Assembly (NCBI GenBank): GCA_902362875.1
Contig: CABIYF010000011.1
Location: forward strand, 6,745 to 70,744
Origin: Eubacteriaceae bacterium
GTDB lineage: Bacteria > Bacillota > Clostridia > Lachnospirales > Lachnospiraceae
Length of the DNA: 64,000 nucleotides
Reading direction: 5' to 3'
In this document: positions 55,203 through 64,000 of the stretch, piece after piece
Position numbering within the stretch: the stretch's first letter is position 1
Layout of the letters: every line of letters begins with the position of its first letter
The notes under the pieces: generated by a model
Told to the model about the DNA's origin: nothing
The model's database searches: none
The model's input: the letters and a program-made list of their open reading frames with translations, nothing else
Program-made: the position numbers and the translations under genes

Positions 55203-57860
55203 TTATTTTCCACATTTTAATACCAATTTTCTCAGACAATCCACAGGAATCATCGTCATTGATAACAAGACTGTGACAATCCATCCTTCTGCCCCAAATG
55301 GCACACAGCTGAACATATTTCCAATCCAGTCAAAGACAGGGAATGGGATCATTCCTGCATTTACGATAATGATCTGTACCAGCATGATAATAAAGAACAC
55401 TTTTAAGAAATCAGGATTTTCCTTAAATCCTTTAAAGATTGCAAACCTGTCATCCCTGACATTAAATCCATTAAACAACGCACTAAAGATAAATAATACA
55501 AAATACGCTGTTAAATGTTCGGCCTCATTGTCAAATACATGACTGATCACTGGAAGTTTCAAGAATAAGAAACTTAAGATCACCAGCCATAATCCTGAGA
55601 ATCCGATCTGTATCATCATATCTTTGCTGATAATGCTTTCATCGCGCTTTCTAGGTGCCTCTTTCATGTATTTATGAAGTGCCGGCTCATTTCCAAGCAT
55701 CATGGCTCCAAGACCATCCATAACGAGATTTACAAATAGTAAATGAGTCACTTTCAAAGGTTCTTCCACTCCGAAAAATGGTGCAACCGCACTGACAACA
55801 ACGGCTACCACATTGATCACTAACTGGAACTTGCAGAACTTCAAAATATTATGATAGATCGTTCTGCCATACCATATCGCATCTTTGATAGATGAGAAAT
55901 TATCATCCAAAATTACGATCTTACCAGCTTCTTTCGCAGCTTCCGTTCCACTTCCCATCGCAAATCCGACATCAGCTCGTTTCAAAGCTGGGGAATCATT
56001 AACACCGTCACCTGTCATACCTACGACAAGGTTCATTTCCTGACACAGTCGTACCATTCTTGACTTATCGGTCGGCAATGCTCTGGCAATGACTCGAATC
56101 TCTGGCAGGATTGCCTTGACTTCATCATCACCCATCTGATTTAACTGCGCAGAAGATAATGCTCTGTCAGATTCATTCTTTAACAATCCAGCATCTTTTG
56201 CGATCGCTACTGCCGTCTCCAAGCGGTCTCCCGTGATCATAACAACCTGAATTCCAGCTTCCTGTACTTCTCTGATCGCATCTTTCGCTGATGGTCTGAC
56301 ATCATCCCTGATCGCAACCAGCCCGATGATCACAAGATCGTCATTGATCTGATTCTTTACAAGTTCTTTCTCTGAATATCCAAATGCAAGAACACGCATA
56401 GCTTTTGCTGCCAATGCATCAATTTTCGCATTTAATGCTTTATGATTAATCTCTTTGATCTCACCATCAGCATCCAGATATTTTGTTGCTTTCGCAAGTA
56501 AACGTTCTGGCGCACCTTTATAGAAAGTTTTTCCTAACGCTTCAATTCTTGCCTGACTAAATTTATTCGATGAATTAAATCCCTGATGAGCACCAACCTT
56601 ACATTCTTTATTCTCATCTAACATATAAAATGTTTCTTCTCCAATAAATTTGAGAAGTGCCTGATCGGTCGCATTTCCACCAATGACTTTATGATATACG
56701 TCAAACATTGCCTGTGTATTTTTCCCGATCGCAAGGTCTAACAATCCTTTGACTTTCCCATGATGTTTTAATTCATTTTCTGGAATTGAAGCTCCATCTG
56801 CTGTAAAGAAATCAACGACTTCCAATTCTCCTTTTGTGATTGTTCCTGTCTTATCACTAAATAAGATATTTAAAGACCCAGCCGTCTCGATTCCCTCTGC
56901 TTTACGGACCAATACGTTATGATCTAACATCTTACTTGTATTCTGCATTAAAACAAGCGAGATCATCAAAGGAAGCCCTTCTGGAACCGCACAGACGATA
57001 ATTACAACCGCAAGAGACACCGCATCGATCAAATCCTGAACAACCTTCGCCGCTCCCATAGAAAAATATGCCTGAAAACCACCAGCCATCAAAATAAAAT
57101 ATCCAAAGTACAATACTGCGATCACAATCGCACCAATATAACCAAACTTAGAAATCTGATCTGCAAGCTTGGAAAGTTTGACTTTCAATGGAGAATCCGG
57201 TTCCTCTTCCTGCATCTCCTCAGCCATCTTACCCATCATCGTACGAAGTCCAACTCTCTGGACATCCATCACACCTTCACCATCAAAGATCACAGCCCCA
57301 CGGAACAAAGAATACGAATCCACAAACGTATCTCCCGTGATCTCCTCCGCAAGATAAACATTCTCTCCGGCTGCCTTCTTCTCACACTCCTCTGCCTCTC
57401 CATTTAAAGCAGAGTTATTGACTCTCAACAGTCCCTCATGCAAAACACCATCCGCAGGAATCTTATCCCCAGACTGTAATAAAACCTGATCACCGACAAC
57501 GACATCATCAACATCGATCACCGCAACCACACCGTTTCTGTGTACCTTACACTGATCCTTCTTCGTACTCTCCTTAAGTTCCCGGTACTTCGTATCACTG
57601 GCAACCCCAGTCTTCGCCGTAACAAACGCCACGATCAAAACCGCCACGATCGTACCCGCCGGTTCATAAATCTGTGCATACCCAAAGAAAAACATCACGA
57701 TCATCAAAGCCGCGATCGCAAGCAAGATCCGGATCATCGGATCCTGAAACGTTTCTTTAAACTCCTGCCAAAACGTCGTAGGTTCTGAATCTGGAATCTC
57801 ATTGGAACCAAACTTCGCTCTCGATTCCTTTACTTCTTTATCTGTAAGCCCTTTTATCAT
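55203..57860 (-). CDS. Calcium-translocating P-type ATPase (PMCA type)
   Basis: This 885-residue type II P-type ATPase has about ten membrane helices. Asp336 in FSDKTGTITKG is the phosphorylated residue; the TM4 motif CAVPEGLPL is typical of calcium pumps; GDGVNDSPALKRADVGFAMG is the hinge. The actuator loop reads LNGEAEE instead of TGES, keeping the Glu. It exports Ca2+ (or Mn2+) from the cytoplasm. The start at 57860 follows AGGAGG. An extended -10 box TATACT at 57911-57916 lies just upstream. Confidence 0.92.
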   Translation of the reverse strand: MIKGLTDKEVKESRAKFGSNEIPDSEPTTFWQEFKETFQDPMIRILLAIAALMIVMFFFGYAQIYEPAGTIVAVLIVAFVTAKTGVASDTKYRELKESTKKDQCKVHRNGVVAVIDVDDVVVGDQVLLQSGDKIPADGVLHEGLLRVNNSALNGEAEECEKKAAGENVYLAEEITGDTFVDSYSLFRGAVIFDGEGVMDVQRVGLRTMMGKMAEEMQEEEPDSPLKVKLSKLADQISKFGYIGAIVIAVLYFGYFILMAGGFQAYFSMGAAKVVQDLIDAVSLAVVIIVCAVPEGLPLMISLVLMQNTSKMLDHNVLVRKAEGIETAGSLNILFSDKTGTITKGELEVVDFFTADGASIPENELKHHGKVKGLLDLAIGKNTQAMFDVYHKVIGGNATDQALLKFIGEETFYMLDENKECKVGAHQGFNSSNKFSQARIEALGKTFYKGAPERLLAKATKYLDADGEIKEINHKALNAKIDALAAKAMRVLAFGYSEKELVKNQINDDLVIIGLVAIRDDVRPSAKDAIREVQEAGIQVVMITGDRLETAVAIAKDAGLLKNESDRALSSAQLNQMGDDEVKAILPEIRVIARALPTDKSRMVRLCQEMNLVVGMTGDGVNDSPALKRADVGFAMGSGTEAAKEAGKIVILDDNFSSIKDAIWYGRTIYHNILKFCKFQLVINVVAVVVSAVAPFFGVEEPLKVTHLLFVNLVMDGLGAMMLGNEPALHKYMKEAPRKRDESIISKDMMIQIGFSGLWLVILSFLFLKLPVISHVFDNEAEHLTAYFVLFIFSALFNGFNVRDDRFAIFKGFKENPDFLKVFFIIMLVQIIIVNAGMIPFPVFDWIGNMFSCVPFGAEGWIVTVLLSMTMIPVDCLRKLVLKCGK

Positions 57861-58024
57861 GTCGCTCCTCCTAATCAAATAGCTCGTCAAATTGACTTTC
57901 AATTTTCTTTAGTATAACAGAAAATCAAAAGAATGAAACATTTTTGTAACATTTTAGCTATTTTTTTGCAGAAGAGACATCATCGAAATTTCCTATGATA
58001 TAAGAAAGAATCCTGCTTTGCAGC

Positions 58025-58128
58025 AAAAAAAATGGGCTGCTTCTGCAGCCCAATCTAATGAAAAGAGAGGATTAAAATATATATGAAAAACTATGTCTTA
58101 AGTATACCAAAATCCCCACTCCATTCAA
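58025..58128 (-). ncRNA. Possible small RNA: isolated promoter followed by a terminator
   Basis: On the minus strand a promoter-like TTGAAT (58123-58128), 16 bases and TATACT (58101-58106) is followed about 45 bases after the expected start by TGGGCTGC, TTCT, GCAGCCCA (58033-58052) and eight T. The expected RNA runs from about 58094 to 58025, near 70 bases. No protein-coding frame of note lies in it. It could also be an attenuated leader of the P-type ATPase gene. The rest of 57861-58281 shows only the ATPase promoter; a 17-codon frame at 58082 on the plus strand is not convincing. Confidence 0.45.
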
Positions 58129-58281
58129 TATTCTAAATCTAAACAATTCTAAAGAAAATATAAACTTCTATAAAGAGAAAATTATCCACAGTCGGATTTA
58201 GATTATACTTTATCTATCAACACTTTCTTCTCACAACCCAACACATACATCAAAACTTCAGCCCAAGAACAACCTTCAGAA

Positions 58282-58420
58282 GCTTCATATAAACTATCTG
58301 GAGACCGTATGAGCCCGTCGGCACTTAATGAGCAGTGATGATTTATCATCGCTGTCGAATTTAGTGTCCGCTACGTGCGAATCCGAGCGAGAGCGCGTCA
58401 CCAGATAGTTTATATGAAGC
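58282..58420. repeat. Structured hairpin element C (different family)
   Basis: Outer arms of 20 bases (58282-58301 and 58401-58420) are perfectly complementary. Inside, GGCACT pairs with AGTGTC, and CAGTGATGA pairs with TCATCGCTG around a TTTA loop, with TTAATGAG and CGAATTT left unpaired between stems. A GC-rich arm rich in GCG follows. The element begins 2 bases after the stop codon of the DUF2207 gene. It does not share the core motifs of elements A and B but has a similar plan. Confidence 0.75.
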
Positions 58421-58422
58421 GG

Positions 58423-60348
58423 TCACCAGCTACCGCCTCCTCCGCCTCCGAAGCCGCCTCCAGAAAATCCTCCGCCACCAGAGAATCCTCCAGATCCACC
58501 ATCACTGGAAGGTTCCACGATCGTCAGATTCTCAGACACAACATGATCCATATAATGTCCCATCATATAATAATGGAAATAAGGATCGCTGCCTCCATAG
58601 ACATACCAGTCTGGTGCAGGAAGCTTTAATGCATCCAGTTTCTTCGCATAAAGATCGAACAATCCAAACACCATGGAATATGGCAAAATATGATAAAACA
58701 TATCTGGCTGGTCTTTTGCCAGTACTTTCATTCGATCTAATTCCGCCGTCTCAATAAAGTCACGAAGTCCTGCAAGATATCCCATCCATTCTACGCACTG
58801 ATGGGTTCTTTTCTTCATAAAGGCAGTCAGGATCACTCCGATAAATGATACCGCTACAATGACAAGGTACGCACCAAAGAAATCAAATAATTCGCCTCTC
58901 TGTATCTTCACATAATAATACAATCCATAGAAAATAAATCCTAAAACAGAAAGTAATGCGGAAGCAATCAGCAGTCCAGTTCTTGCTCCTTTTGAAATAG
59001 CATACCATTTATCTACACTGTGGCATGCAAGGAACATTCCGACAAAGTATAAGATCCATGCCATCAATGGAAGGATCAGATTTAAGATTCCATCCGGGCT
59101 GTACAGCATCATAACAAATGCAAATAAACAGATTGGAGTCTGCATCAATACAAATGATACGATCCTTGCAGATTTTGAGGCAGTTGTATAAATATTTTTC
59201 TTATACTCATACTTAATATCATCTTTCACAATCGCAACTGTATCTGCAAATTTATACTGCAACGAAGATGCTTTCACTTTATCCTTCTTCTTAAATAAGG
59301 CTTCAAACATTCTTCTCTGATATATTGGCTCTGATTCAGGAATATCTTTGAGTTTGATAAACTCCATATCCTCTTTGCCCTTTTCTTTCATCTTCAGATA
59401 TCCCTTATCTGCCCAGTAAAGAATCAACGAAATAACATCTTTATCATCTACAGCTCCATCTATGACATATCCGACAACCGCACTGTCCATTCCTTCTGGC
59501 GGCTGGTATTGGATAGATGGGATGATCTTTTCATCACGACCAAACTTGATAAATAAGACAGCTGTGATCAGAAGAATTCCGATCGTGATCACAAAGATAA
59601 ATCCACCTGCTCCGATTTCATGTCTTTCCGTAAAATATCCTTCTCCAAGATCACTATAGCATGTCAATCCATTTTTAAATGGCAAAGCCTTCTTTAATGT
59701 TCCTGTGATCTGAGCGTTCTTCTCGTCATATTTTAAAGTCAGCACATCCTCTGCATTCTTTGATTCACCATAACGTCCATAGAAAAAATTCACACTTTTA
59801 AGATCTGTTTTCTTTGGAAAATGAATCGTAAATGTACTTCCTTTCGGTATGTTATTTCTCCAGAGTGTTGGGAAAATATTGTAATATAAATAATCAAATG
59901 TATCTCCCTGATACTGTGGTGTCAGCTGATACGTGAATTTATAATTTCCTTTGCTTACCGTATAATCCTCGGAACCAAACTGCAATACTTCACTATTGCC
60001 GTCAGAGTCTTCTTGTAAATCTGTATTACTGTCATTTGCTAACAGCTCAAAATCTGCATAATAAAGCAGTTTTTTCTGGTCTCCATTCTTATCAATTGTT
60101 GTTACATTTCCCTTGTATGGAATATAGCGGTAAATTCCATGTCTTGGATTGACAAATTTTACTTTGATATTCTCGGTTACTGTATAACTTCCATCTTCTC
60201 CGACTTTGACATCAACATCAAATTTCTTTGTCTGCATATTAGAGTCATATGTGACTTCGTCATCAGCAAACACATTATTTCCTGTCCCCATAAAAATCAT
60301 GGCAGCCATCATGACTGCCATTATGGTACAGGTGATCCACTTTTTCAT
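58423..60348 (-). CDS. DUF2207 family membrane protein
   Basis: This 641-residue protein has a signal peptide or N-terminal helix (about 5-28), an extracytoplasmic beta-rich DUF2207 domain (about 35-250), a membrane helix near 250-270, a cytoplasmic part, three or four further helices between 410 and 510, and a C-terminal tail of Gly-Gly-Phe-Ser-Gly repeats ending in GGGGSW. This plan is typical of DUF2207 proteins, which usually sit next to LemA, as here. The function is unknown; an envelope role is likely. Confidence 0.88.
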   Translation of the reverse strand: MKKWITCTIMAVMMAAMIFMGTGNNVFADDEVTYDSNMQTKKFDVDVKVGEDGSYTVTENIKVKFVNPRHGIYRYIPYKGNVTTIDKNGDQKKLLYYADFELLANDSNTDLQEDSDGNSEVLQFGSEDYTVSKGNYKFTYQLTPQYQGDTFDYLYYNIFPTLWRNNIPKGSTFTIHFPKKTDLKSVNFFYGRYGESKNAEDVLTLKYDEKNAQITGTLKKALPFKNGLTCYSDLGEGYFTERHEIGAGGFIFVITIGILLITAVLFIKFGRDEKIIPSIQYQPPEGMDSAVVGYVIDGAVDDKDVISLILYWADKGYLKMKEKGKEDMEFIKLKDIPESEPIYQRRMFEALFKKKDKVKASSLQYKFADTVAIVKDDIKYEYKKNIYTTASKSARIVSFVLMQTPICLFAFVMMLYSPDGILNLILPLMAWILYFVGMFLACHSVDKWYAISKGARTGLLIASALLSVLGFIFYGLYYYVKIQRGELFDFFGAYLVIVAVSFIGVILTAFMKKRTHQCVEWMGYLAGLRDFIETAELDRMKVLAKDQPDMFYHILPYSMVFGLFDLYAKKLDALKLPAPDWYVYGGSDPYFHYYMMGHYMDHVVSENLTIVEPSSDGGSGGFSGGGGFSGGGFGGGGGGSW

Positions 60349-60371
60349 AGTGCCTTCCCCCTGTCCGACTG

Positions 60372-60926
60372 TTAGAATTTTACCTGTACATTTTCTCGTT
60401 CGGATTCATTGGAAACCTCAAATAATGGTTTTCTCTTAAATCCAAAGATTCCTGCTATGATGTTACCAGGGAATAATTCTGTCTTTGTATTATAGCGGTT
60501 TACGACTCCGTTATAATATCTTCTGGAACCTGCGATCTCTTCCTCTAATCTCTGTAACTGATCCTGAAGTTTGTTAAAGTTCTCATTCGCCTTTAACTCC
60601 GGATAGCTTTCAGATACTGCAAATAAGGATCTCAATGCTCCTGATAATACATTCTCCTGTTTGATCTTATCATCCATGCTTGTTGCCGTCATTGCATGAT
60701 TCCTTGCTGCAACAACTCTCTCTAATGTCTCTGATTCATGTTTTGCATAACCTTTGACTGTCTCCACATAGTTTGGAATCAGGTCGTAACGTTTCTTTAA
60801 TGAAACGTCCATTGCTGAAAATGCCTCTTCTGTCTTATTTCTTAATGTTACAAATCCATTGTATGAACTGATCAGCCATATCACAATGATAAGCACGATC
60901 ACTCCGATTACGATCATTGGTATCAT
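60372..60926 (-). CDS. lemA: LemA family protein
   Basis: This 184-residue protein has an N-terminal membrane helix (about 2-22) and a long helical bundle with the LemA signature NKTEEAFSAMDVSLKKRYDLIPN and RRYYNGVVNRYNTK. LemA proteins are membrane-anchored with the soluble part on one face; their function is unclear. The gene lies 23 bases upstream of the DUF2207 gene on the same strand, the most common pairing for this family. Confidence 0.92.
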   Translation of the reverse strand: MIPMIVIGVIVLIIVIWLISSYNGFVTLRNKTEEAFSAMDVSLKKRYDLIPNYVETVKGYAKHESETLERVVAARNHAMTATSMDDKIKQENVLSGALRSLFAVSESYPELKANENFNKLQDQLQRLEEEIAGSRRYYNGVVNRYNTKTELFPGNIIAGIFGFKRKPLFEVSNESERENVQVKF

Positions 60927-61029
60927 AAGCTCGCCCCTTTCTTATTTTGGCTTGTTTTCTCTATCATACGTTATTCTATGACAAACTGCAACAATGAAAT
61001 TCCAATCTGAAATAATCTAATTTTTCTAA

Positions 61030-61596
61030 CTAAAACAATCCAAAAAATTCTCTTTGCAGCCTATCATAATAATAAATATTATCGGATAATATCTCATCTG
61101 TTTTCAACATTTTATTTGACTCTTCGATAATATCCAGCAGATTTTCACAGCTTAGACTTCCCTGATCCAGCAAGATAATACATTCATGAATGCTTGTTGG
61201 AAGTAAATAAAGGTTATCGTGATATTTGCAGGCAAAATTGTATAATAAGTTCTCATAACAGATCACCGCCGAACCATATCTTTGTACATCATTTGACAGA
61301 AGAAATACCGGTTCATCATCTGTATGCCCAATGATCTTTTTATCTGCTGGCTCAATTCTTTCTGGAAGTAATCTTGGCGTATTCTTTTTTGCCATTTCCC
61401 ATAACTGATCTGTAGTCCATCCATGATATGATGCCTGTCTCACATCAATTGGATGCACTGTATATCTATCTGCATCTAAAATTCCAAATACTACCGCCAT
61501 ATCTTCAAATATCATATATGGTCTGTCTTTTAATTGATCCTGCCTTGACTTAAAATCTGTCAGATAATAAATGATCCTTCCTGTCTCTGTTTGCAT
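61030..61596 (-). CDS. DUF5688-like protein, probably N-terminally truncated
   Basis: This 188-residue protein resembles the C-terminal half of DUF5688 proteins, a family mostly seen in Lachnospiraceae: the region with LLPERIEPADKKI, FLLSNDVQRYGSAVICYENLL and the LLPTSIHECIILLD stretch. Family members that I know of are usually longer, near 300 residues, so the N-terminal part may have been lost. There is no membrane segment. Function is unknown. It is divergent from an XRE regulator. Confidence 0.65.
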   Translation of the reverse strand: MQTETGRIIYYLTDFKSRQDQLKDRPYMIFEDMAVVFGILDADRYTVHPIDVRQASYHGWTTDQLWEMAKKNTPRLLPERIEPADKKIIGHTDDEPVFLLSNDVQRYGSAVICYENLLYNFACKYHDNLYLLPTSIHECIILLDQGSLSCENLLDIIEESNKMLKTDEILSDNIYYYDRLQREFFGLF

Positions 61597-61653
61597 TCCT
61601 TCCTCTTTCTTTCTCGTTATTCTCCTGTTTTCCTATCTATCATAACATTTACT

Positions 61654-61724
61654 ATAGCTATCAGCAACATTTTAGAGCAAGACTGTCACTGTAGGATAGT
61701 GGTTTTTCATAGCTGTCGGTAATA
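61654..61724. promoter_or_regulatory. Direct repeats in the XRE/DUF5688 divergent region
   Basis: ATAGCTATCAGCAACA (61654-61669) and ATAGCTGTCGGTAATA (61709-61724) match at 12 of 16 bases; all differences are transitions. They lie 39 bases apart in the divergent promoter region. They may be operators of the XRE regulator encoded next to them. Confidence 0.4.
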
Positions 61725-61747
61725 GTATTTTTTTATGGAGGTATTTT

Positions 61748-62092
61748 ATGAAAATCGACTTAAAAGAATTAGGAAAACGTATCAAACTCATACGCAAAGG
61801 GCAGGACCTTACGCAAGAAATGTTAGCCGAGAAAGCTGGTGTCAGCCAGCATTATATCTATGAAATTGAAGCTGGAAGGAAGGCTATGTCCATTCATAGT
61901 TTTGCATCTTTAACTTGCGCCTTGGATGTTTCTGCTGATTATCTTTTATTTGGAGATGAACCGCAGCTGCTGGATGTCGATACTCCTTCATCTCATAATC
62001 AATTAATGGAAATTGCTGCTGAATTGAATCCGTCACAGAGAGATCATGTATTGGAGATTCTGGAAGTGATGGTTCCTTATATAAAGAATTAG
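61748..62092 (+). CDS. XRE family (Cro/C1-type) transcriptional regulator
   Basis: This 114-residue protein has an N-terminal Cro/C1 helix-turn-helix (about 7-62, with LTQEMLAEKAGVSQHYIYEIEAGRK) and a short helical C-terminal part that may mediate dimerisation. GGAGG stands 7 bases before the start. It is divergent from the DUF5688-like gene and probably controls it, itself, or both through the repeats between them. Confidence 0.88.
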   Translation: MKIDLKELGKRIKLIRKGQDLTQEMLAEKAGVSQHYIYEIEAGRKAMSIHSFASLTCALDVSADYLLFGDEPQLLDVDTPSSHNQLMEIAAELNPSQRDHVLEILEVMVPYIKN

Positions 62093-62106
62093 ATTTATAC
62101 AAGAAT

Positions 62107-62150
62107 AAAAAAATTGTGTCGGAATTTTATAAATCCCGGCACAATTTTTA
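62107..62150. terminator. Bidirectional terminator between the XRE gene and the secreted-protein gene
   Basis: AAAAAATTGTGTCGG pairs with CCGGCACAATTTTT, with T-rich tails on both strands. It lies between two convergent genes. Confidence 0.85.
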
Positions 62151-62163
62151 TTTAAACTATTCT

Positions 62164-63732
62164 TTACTTATTGATCTTTACCTTCTTAGCACTGCTCCAT
62201 CCAGAGTAATATGTGTTTCCAAGTTTCTTGTATGTACGGATGCGTACATAATATGTCTTTTTCTTCTTCAGACTCTTAATCGTATAACTTGTTGTCTTAT
62301 TTTTACTGATTGTTTTTGTTTTGCATTCTTTTTTGAATTTCTTATCTGTTGCATACTGAATCTGATATCCAGTTCCTGAAGTATTCTTCTTCCATTTTAA
62401 TGCAATCTTCTTACCTTTTGCATTTTTAGCACTCTTGAATGAAGTTTTCTTTACGGTAAATTTCTTTACAGTGTATGTTTTACTATATGATTTGAAATAC
62501 TTACCATTTCGATAAAGTGTTGCTTTAATTGTTAATTTTCCAGATTTCTTAGGTACGATAATACGATTTGGGCATCCACCGCCTGCACCAATACCGATTG
62601 ACAGCTCACTGTTTTTAAGATTTTTCTCTACTTCTGTGGCTGTTAAAGTTTTTCCATTCAATTTGCATTCGATCTTGTAGAATGTCTGTCTCTTCGAACC
62701 ACTTCCATTACCAAAATCCCATCCAAAATCCGCACCATTCAGGCTGAACCAATAACTGTCTCCTGCTTTTAATGTTGTTCCTTTTCCTGCTTCTGTGTTA
62801 TTTCCAACAAAATGTCTGTATGATAAAGATAAGTTGCAGTTTTTCACATTCACTGTCTGATCTGTAGATGCAACTTCAAAATCACCATTCCCATCATCAT
62901 CATGTACATAAGCAGTAATTGTTAATCCACCATTGGACACTAATTTACTTGTTTTGCTTGAAGGAATTGTATAGAGTGAACCATAAGTTGCTTCTTTCTG
63001 TCCAGCTGCATTTTTAATATTTAATGCTTTTGAACTCCAGCGATAAGTAATAGCACTGCTCTTATAACCATTCAAAGATAAACCTGCTTTTAAAGTAATA
63101 TTTGATTTTGGTAAAATGTTAATTCCATATCCATCAAAAAAGTTCATATTAAATTCTGAATCTACTTGTGAATAAGATACGATCTTACCAGCTTTTACTT
63201 TCAATGCTACAAAATATGGTTCTATATCATCTGCCCAGTCTTTCCAAACACCGTACATTGTAATTGAACCATCAGAATTCTGTTCTTCGCCTAAGGAATA
63301 ACTCAGTAAACTATCACCTGCTCCTGCATTGACTGTAACTGTACCTTCTCCATCATAGGTAAAAGCAGGCCCCTGTGCAATGGATAATAATACATCTTTT
63401 GAATAAGTTTTACTTCCCTGGAAATTTACACTCATGGACTCGCAAAACTCATTTGCAGGTATTTCTGTCTTTCCTTCAGAATAATACTTTAAGGCTGTAT
63501 AATATGCCGCTGTTGCATCATCTACAGTTTCTTTTCCTTTCCCAAAATTCTCCTCTGAATTTCCTGACAACATAACTGACATCATCAGGTTTTTAAAGAC
63601 TGTCTGATTATCTTCAGCTGCTGATACATCTTTTGCTGACATTACAGATGGCACGATAATTGTTGTTACTGCCAATACAAGTGAAAGCACTATAGCAGCA
63701 ATTTTTTGTTTTAAGACTTTTTCTTTCTTCAT
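62164..63732 (-). CDS. Secreted protein with C-terminal fibronectin type III-like domain
   Basis: This 522-residue protein has a clear signal peptide (basic start, hydrophobic about 10-30, then VSAAED). The middle holds beta-rich repeats of unknown type. The last 95 or so residues form a fibronectin III-like domain rich in lysine (with YQIQYATDKKF and YYVRIRTYKK), common in surface proteins of gut Clostridia. There is no sortase motif. It may bind the cell wall or host or dietary material; this is a guess. A -10 box TATACT (63764-63769) and AGGAG lie upstream. Confidence 0.85.
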   Translation of the reverse strand: MKKEKVLKQKIAAIVLSLVLAVTTIIVPSVMSAKDVSAAEDNQTVFKNLMMSVMLSGNSEENFGKGKETVDDATAAYYTALKYYSEGKTEIPANEFCESMSVNFQGSKTYSKDVLLSIAQGPAFTYDGEGTVTVNAGAGDSLLSYSLGEEQNSDGSITMYGVWKDWADDIEPYFVALKVKAGKIVSYSQVDSEFNMNFFDGYGINILPKSNITLKAGLSLNGYKSSAITYRWSSKALNIKNAAGQKEATYGSLYTIPSSKTSKLVSNGGLTITAYVHDDDGNGDFEVASTDQTVNVKNCNLSLSYRHFVGNNTEAGKGTTLKAGDSYWFSLNGADFGWDFGNGSGSKRQTFYKIECKLNGKTLTATEVEKNLKNSELSIGIGAGGGCPNRIIVPKKSGKLTIKATLYRNGKYFKSYSKTYTVKKFTVKKTSFKSAKNAKGKKIALKWKKNTSGTGYQIQYATDKKFKKECKTKTISKNKTTSYTIKSLKKKKTYYVRIRTYKKLGNTYYSGWSSAKKVKINK

Positions 63733-63846
63733 ACTTTTCTCCTTTCTATAATTAGATACATACAGTATATCATAATTTTTTCCTTTTTACACTCCCAATC
63801 ATATTAATATTGAATAAATATAACTTATAATAAACCTGAATTATTC

Positions 63847-63870
63847 ATGAGCAAATAAATTTGCTCATGG
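63847..63870. terminator. Perfect hairpin upstream of the secreted-protein gene
   Basis: CATGAGCAAA, TAAA, TTTGCTCATG is a perfect 10-bp stem without a clear T run. It could be a terminator of something beyond the window end or an operator. The remaining bases to 64000 hold weak inverted repeats and no gene that I can recognise. Confidence 0.5.
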
Positions 63871-64000
63871 TGTGTAATTGTTTTTGGATCTGTTTCAAAT
63901 GTGTTCTATTTTACAAAAATACAGTCTAAAAAGGGCAGACTTACCCTGTCGATAAAAAAACATTTTGAAACTGTCAAGGTACAAAGACAGACTTGGCTAT

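Noticed and set aside
63870-64000. Weak inverted repeats at the window end as an insertion sequence end
   Set aside because: The repeats are short and imperfect, no transposase coding is visible in the window, and the rest lies outside.

Overview
This window looks like part of a chromosome from a low-GC, anaerobic, Gram-positive gut bacterium of the Lachnospiraceae type. The pointers are AT-rich intergenic DNA, strong AGGAGG ribosome binding sites, a CwlD-type spore-cortex amidase, MecA, a glycyl radical enzyme with its activase, a small 2[4Fe-4S] ferredoxin, a DUF1858 protein and a DUF5688-like protein. An Anaerostipes-like genus is plausible but is only an inference. No rRNA, tRNA, CRISPR array or complete insertion sequence was seen. 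Most genes lie on the minus strand.

Layout. 53-1574: a broken AAA-ATPase/nuclease-like gene. 1.7-8.8 kb: a complete F-type ATP synthase operon (atpZ-I-B-E-F-H-A-G-D-C) whose c subunit carries a sodium-type ligand set. 9-11.8 kb: a class-III aminotransferase divergent from a PucR-like regulator. 12.1-16.7 kb: an ECF sigma factor, a membrane protein and an ABC-2 exporter in one operon. 16.9-22.4 kb: a Gfo/Idh/MocA oxidoreductase, a glycyl radical enzyme with its activase, and a DeoR regulator. 22.6-28.7 kb: a second complete F-type ATP synthase operon (atpB-E-F-H-A-G-D-C, without atpI/Z) with a different, probably proton-type, c subunit. 29.2-31.1 kb: Sua5, then one reading frame joining a YwlE-like phosphatase that lacks its catalytic cysteine to RpiB. 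31.3-34.6 kb: cwlD, mecA and an iron alcohol dehydrogenase. 34.7-42.5 kb: a galactitol-family PTS operon with a class II aldolase, two DhaK, one DhaL and a PRD/PTS-domain regulator. 42.9-51.2 kb: DUF1858 protein, ferredoxin, ribokinase-like kinase, MerR-like regulator, RecD2, MreB, a methyltransferase and a DUF815 ATPase. 51.4-53.9 kb: a scar of a hexuronate catabolic locus (uxaC fragment, LacI regulator, kdgK fragment). 54-64 kb: glycerate kinase, Ca2+ P-type ATPase, DUF2207/LemA pair, DUF5688-like protein, XRE regulator and a secreted fibronectin-III-like protein.

How it works together. The two ATP synthases suggest that the cell can couple ATP to two ion gradients or switch between them. 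The PTS/aldolase/DhaK block should import a polyol or ketose and feed triose or tetrose phosphates into glycolysis, with the alcohol dehydrogenase as a possible redox outlet. The glucuronate genes are remnants and should not work here.

The most unusual non-coding signals are two copies (about 11984-12183 and 18001-18183) of a structured element. Its three stems differ in sequence but keep base pairing, around fixed unpaired motifs. A third, different hairpin element lies at 58282-58420. A 34-bp exact repeat that looks like a promoter lies directly upstream of the second structured copy and also upstream of cwlD.
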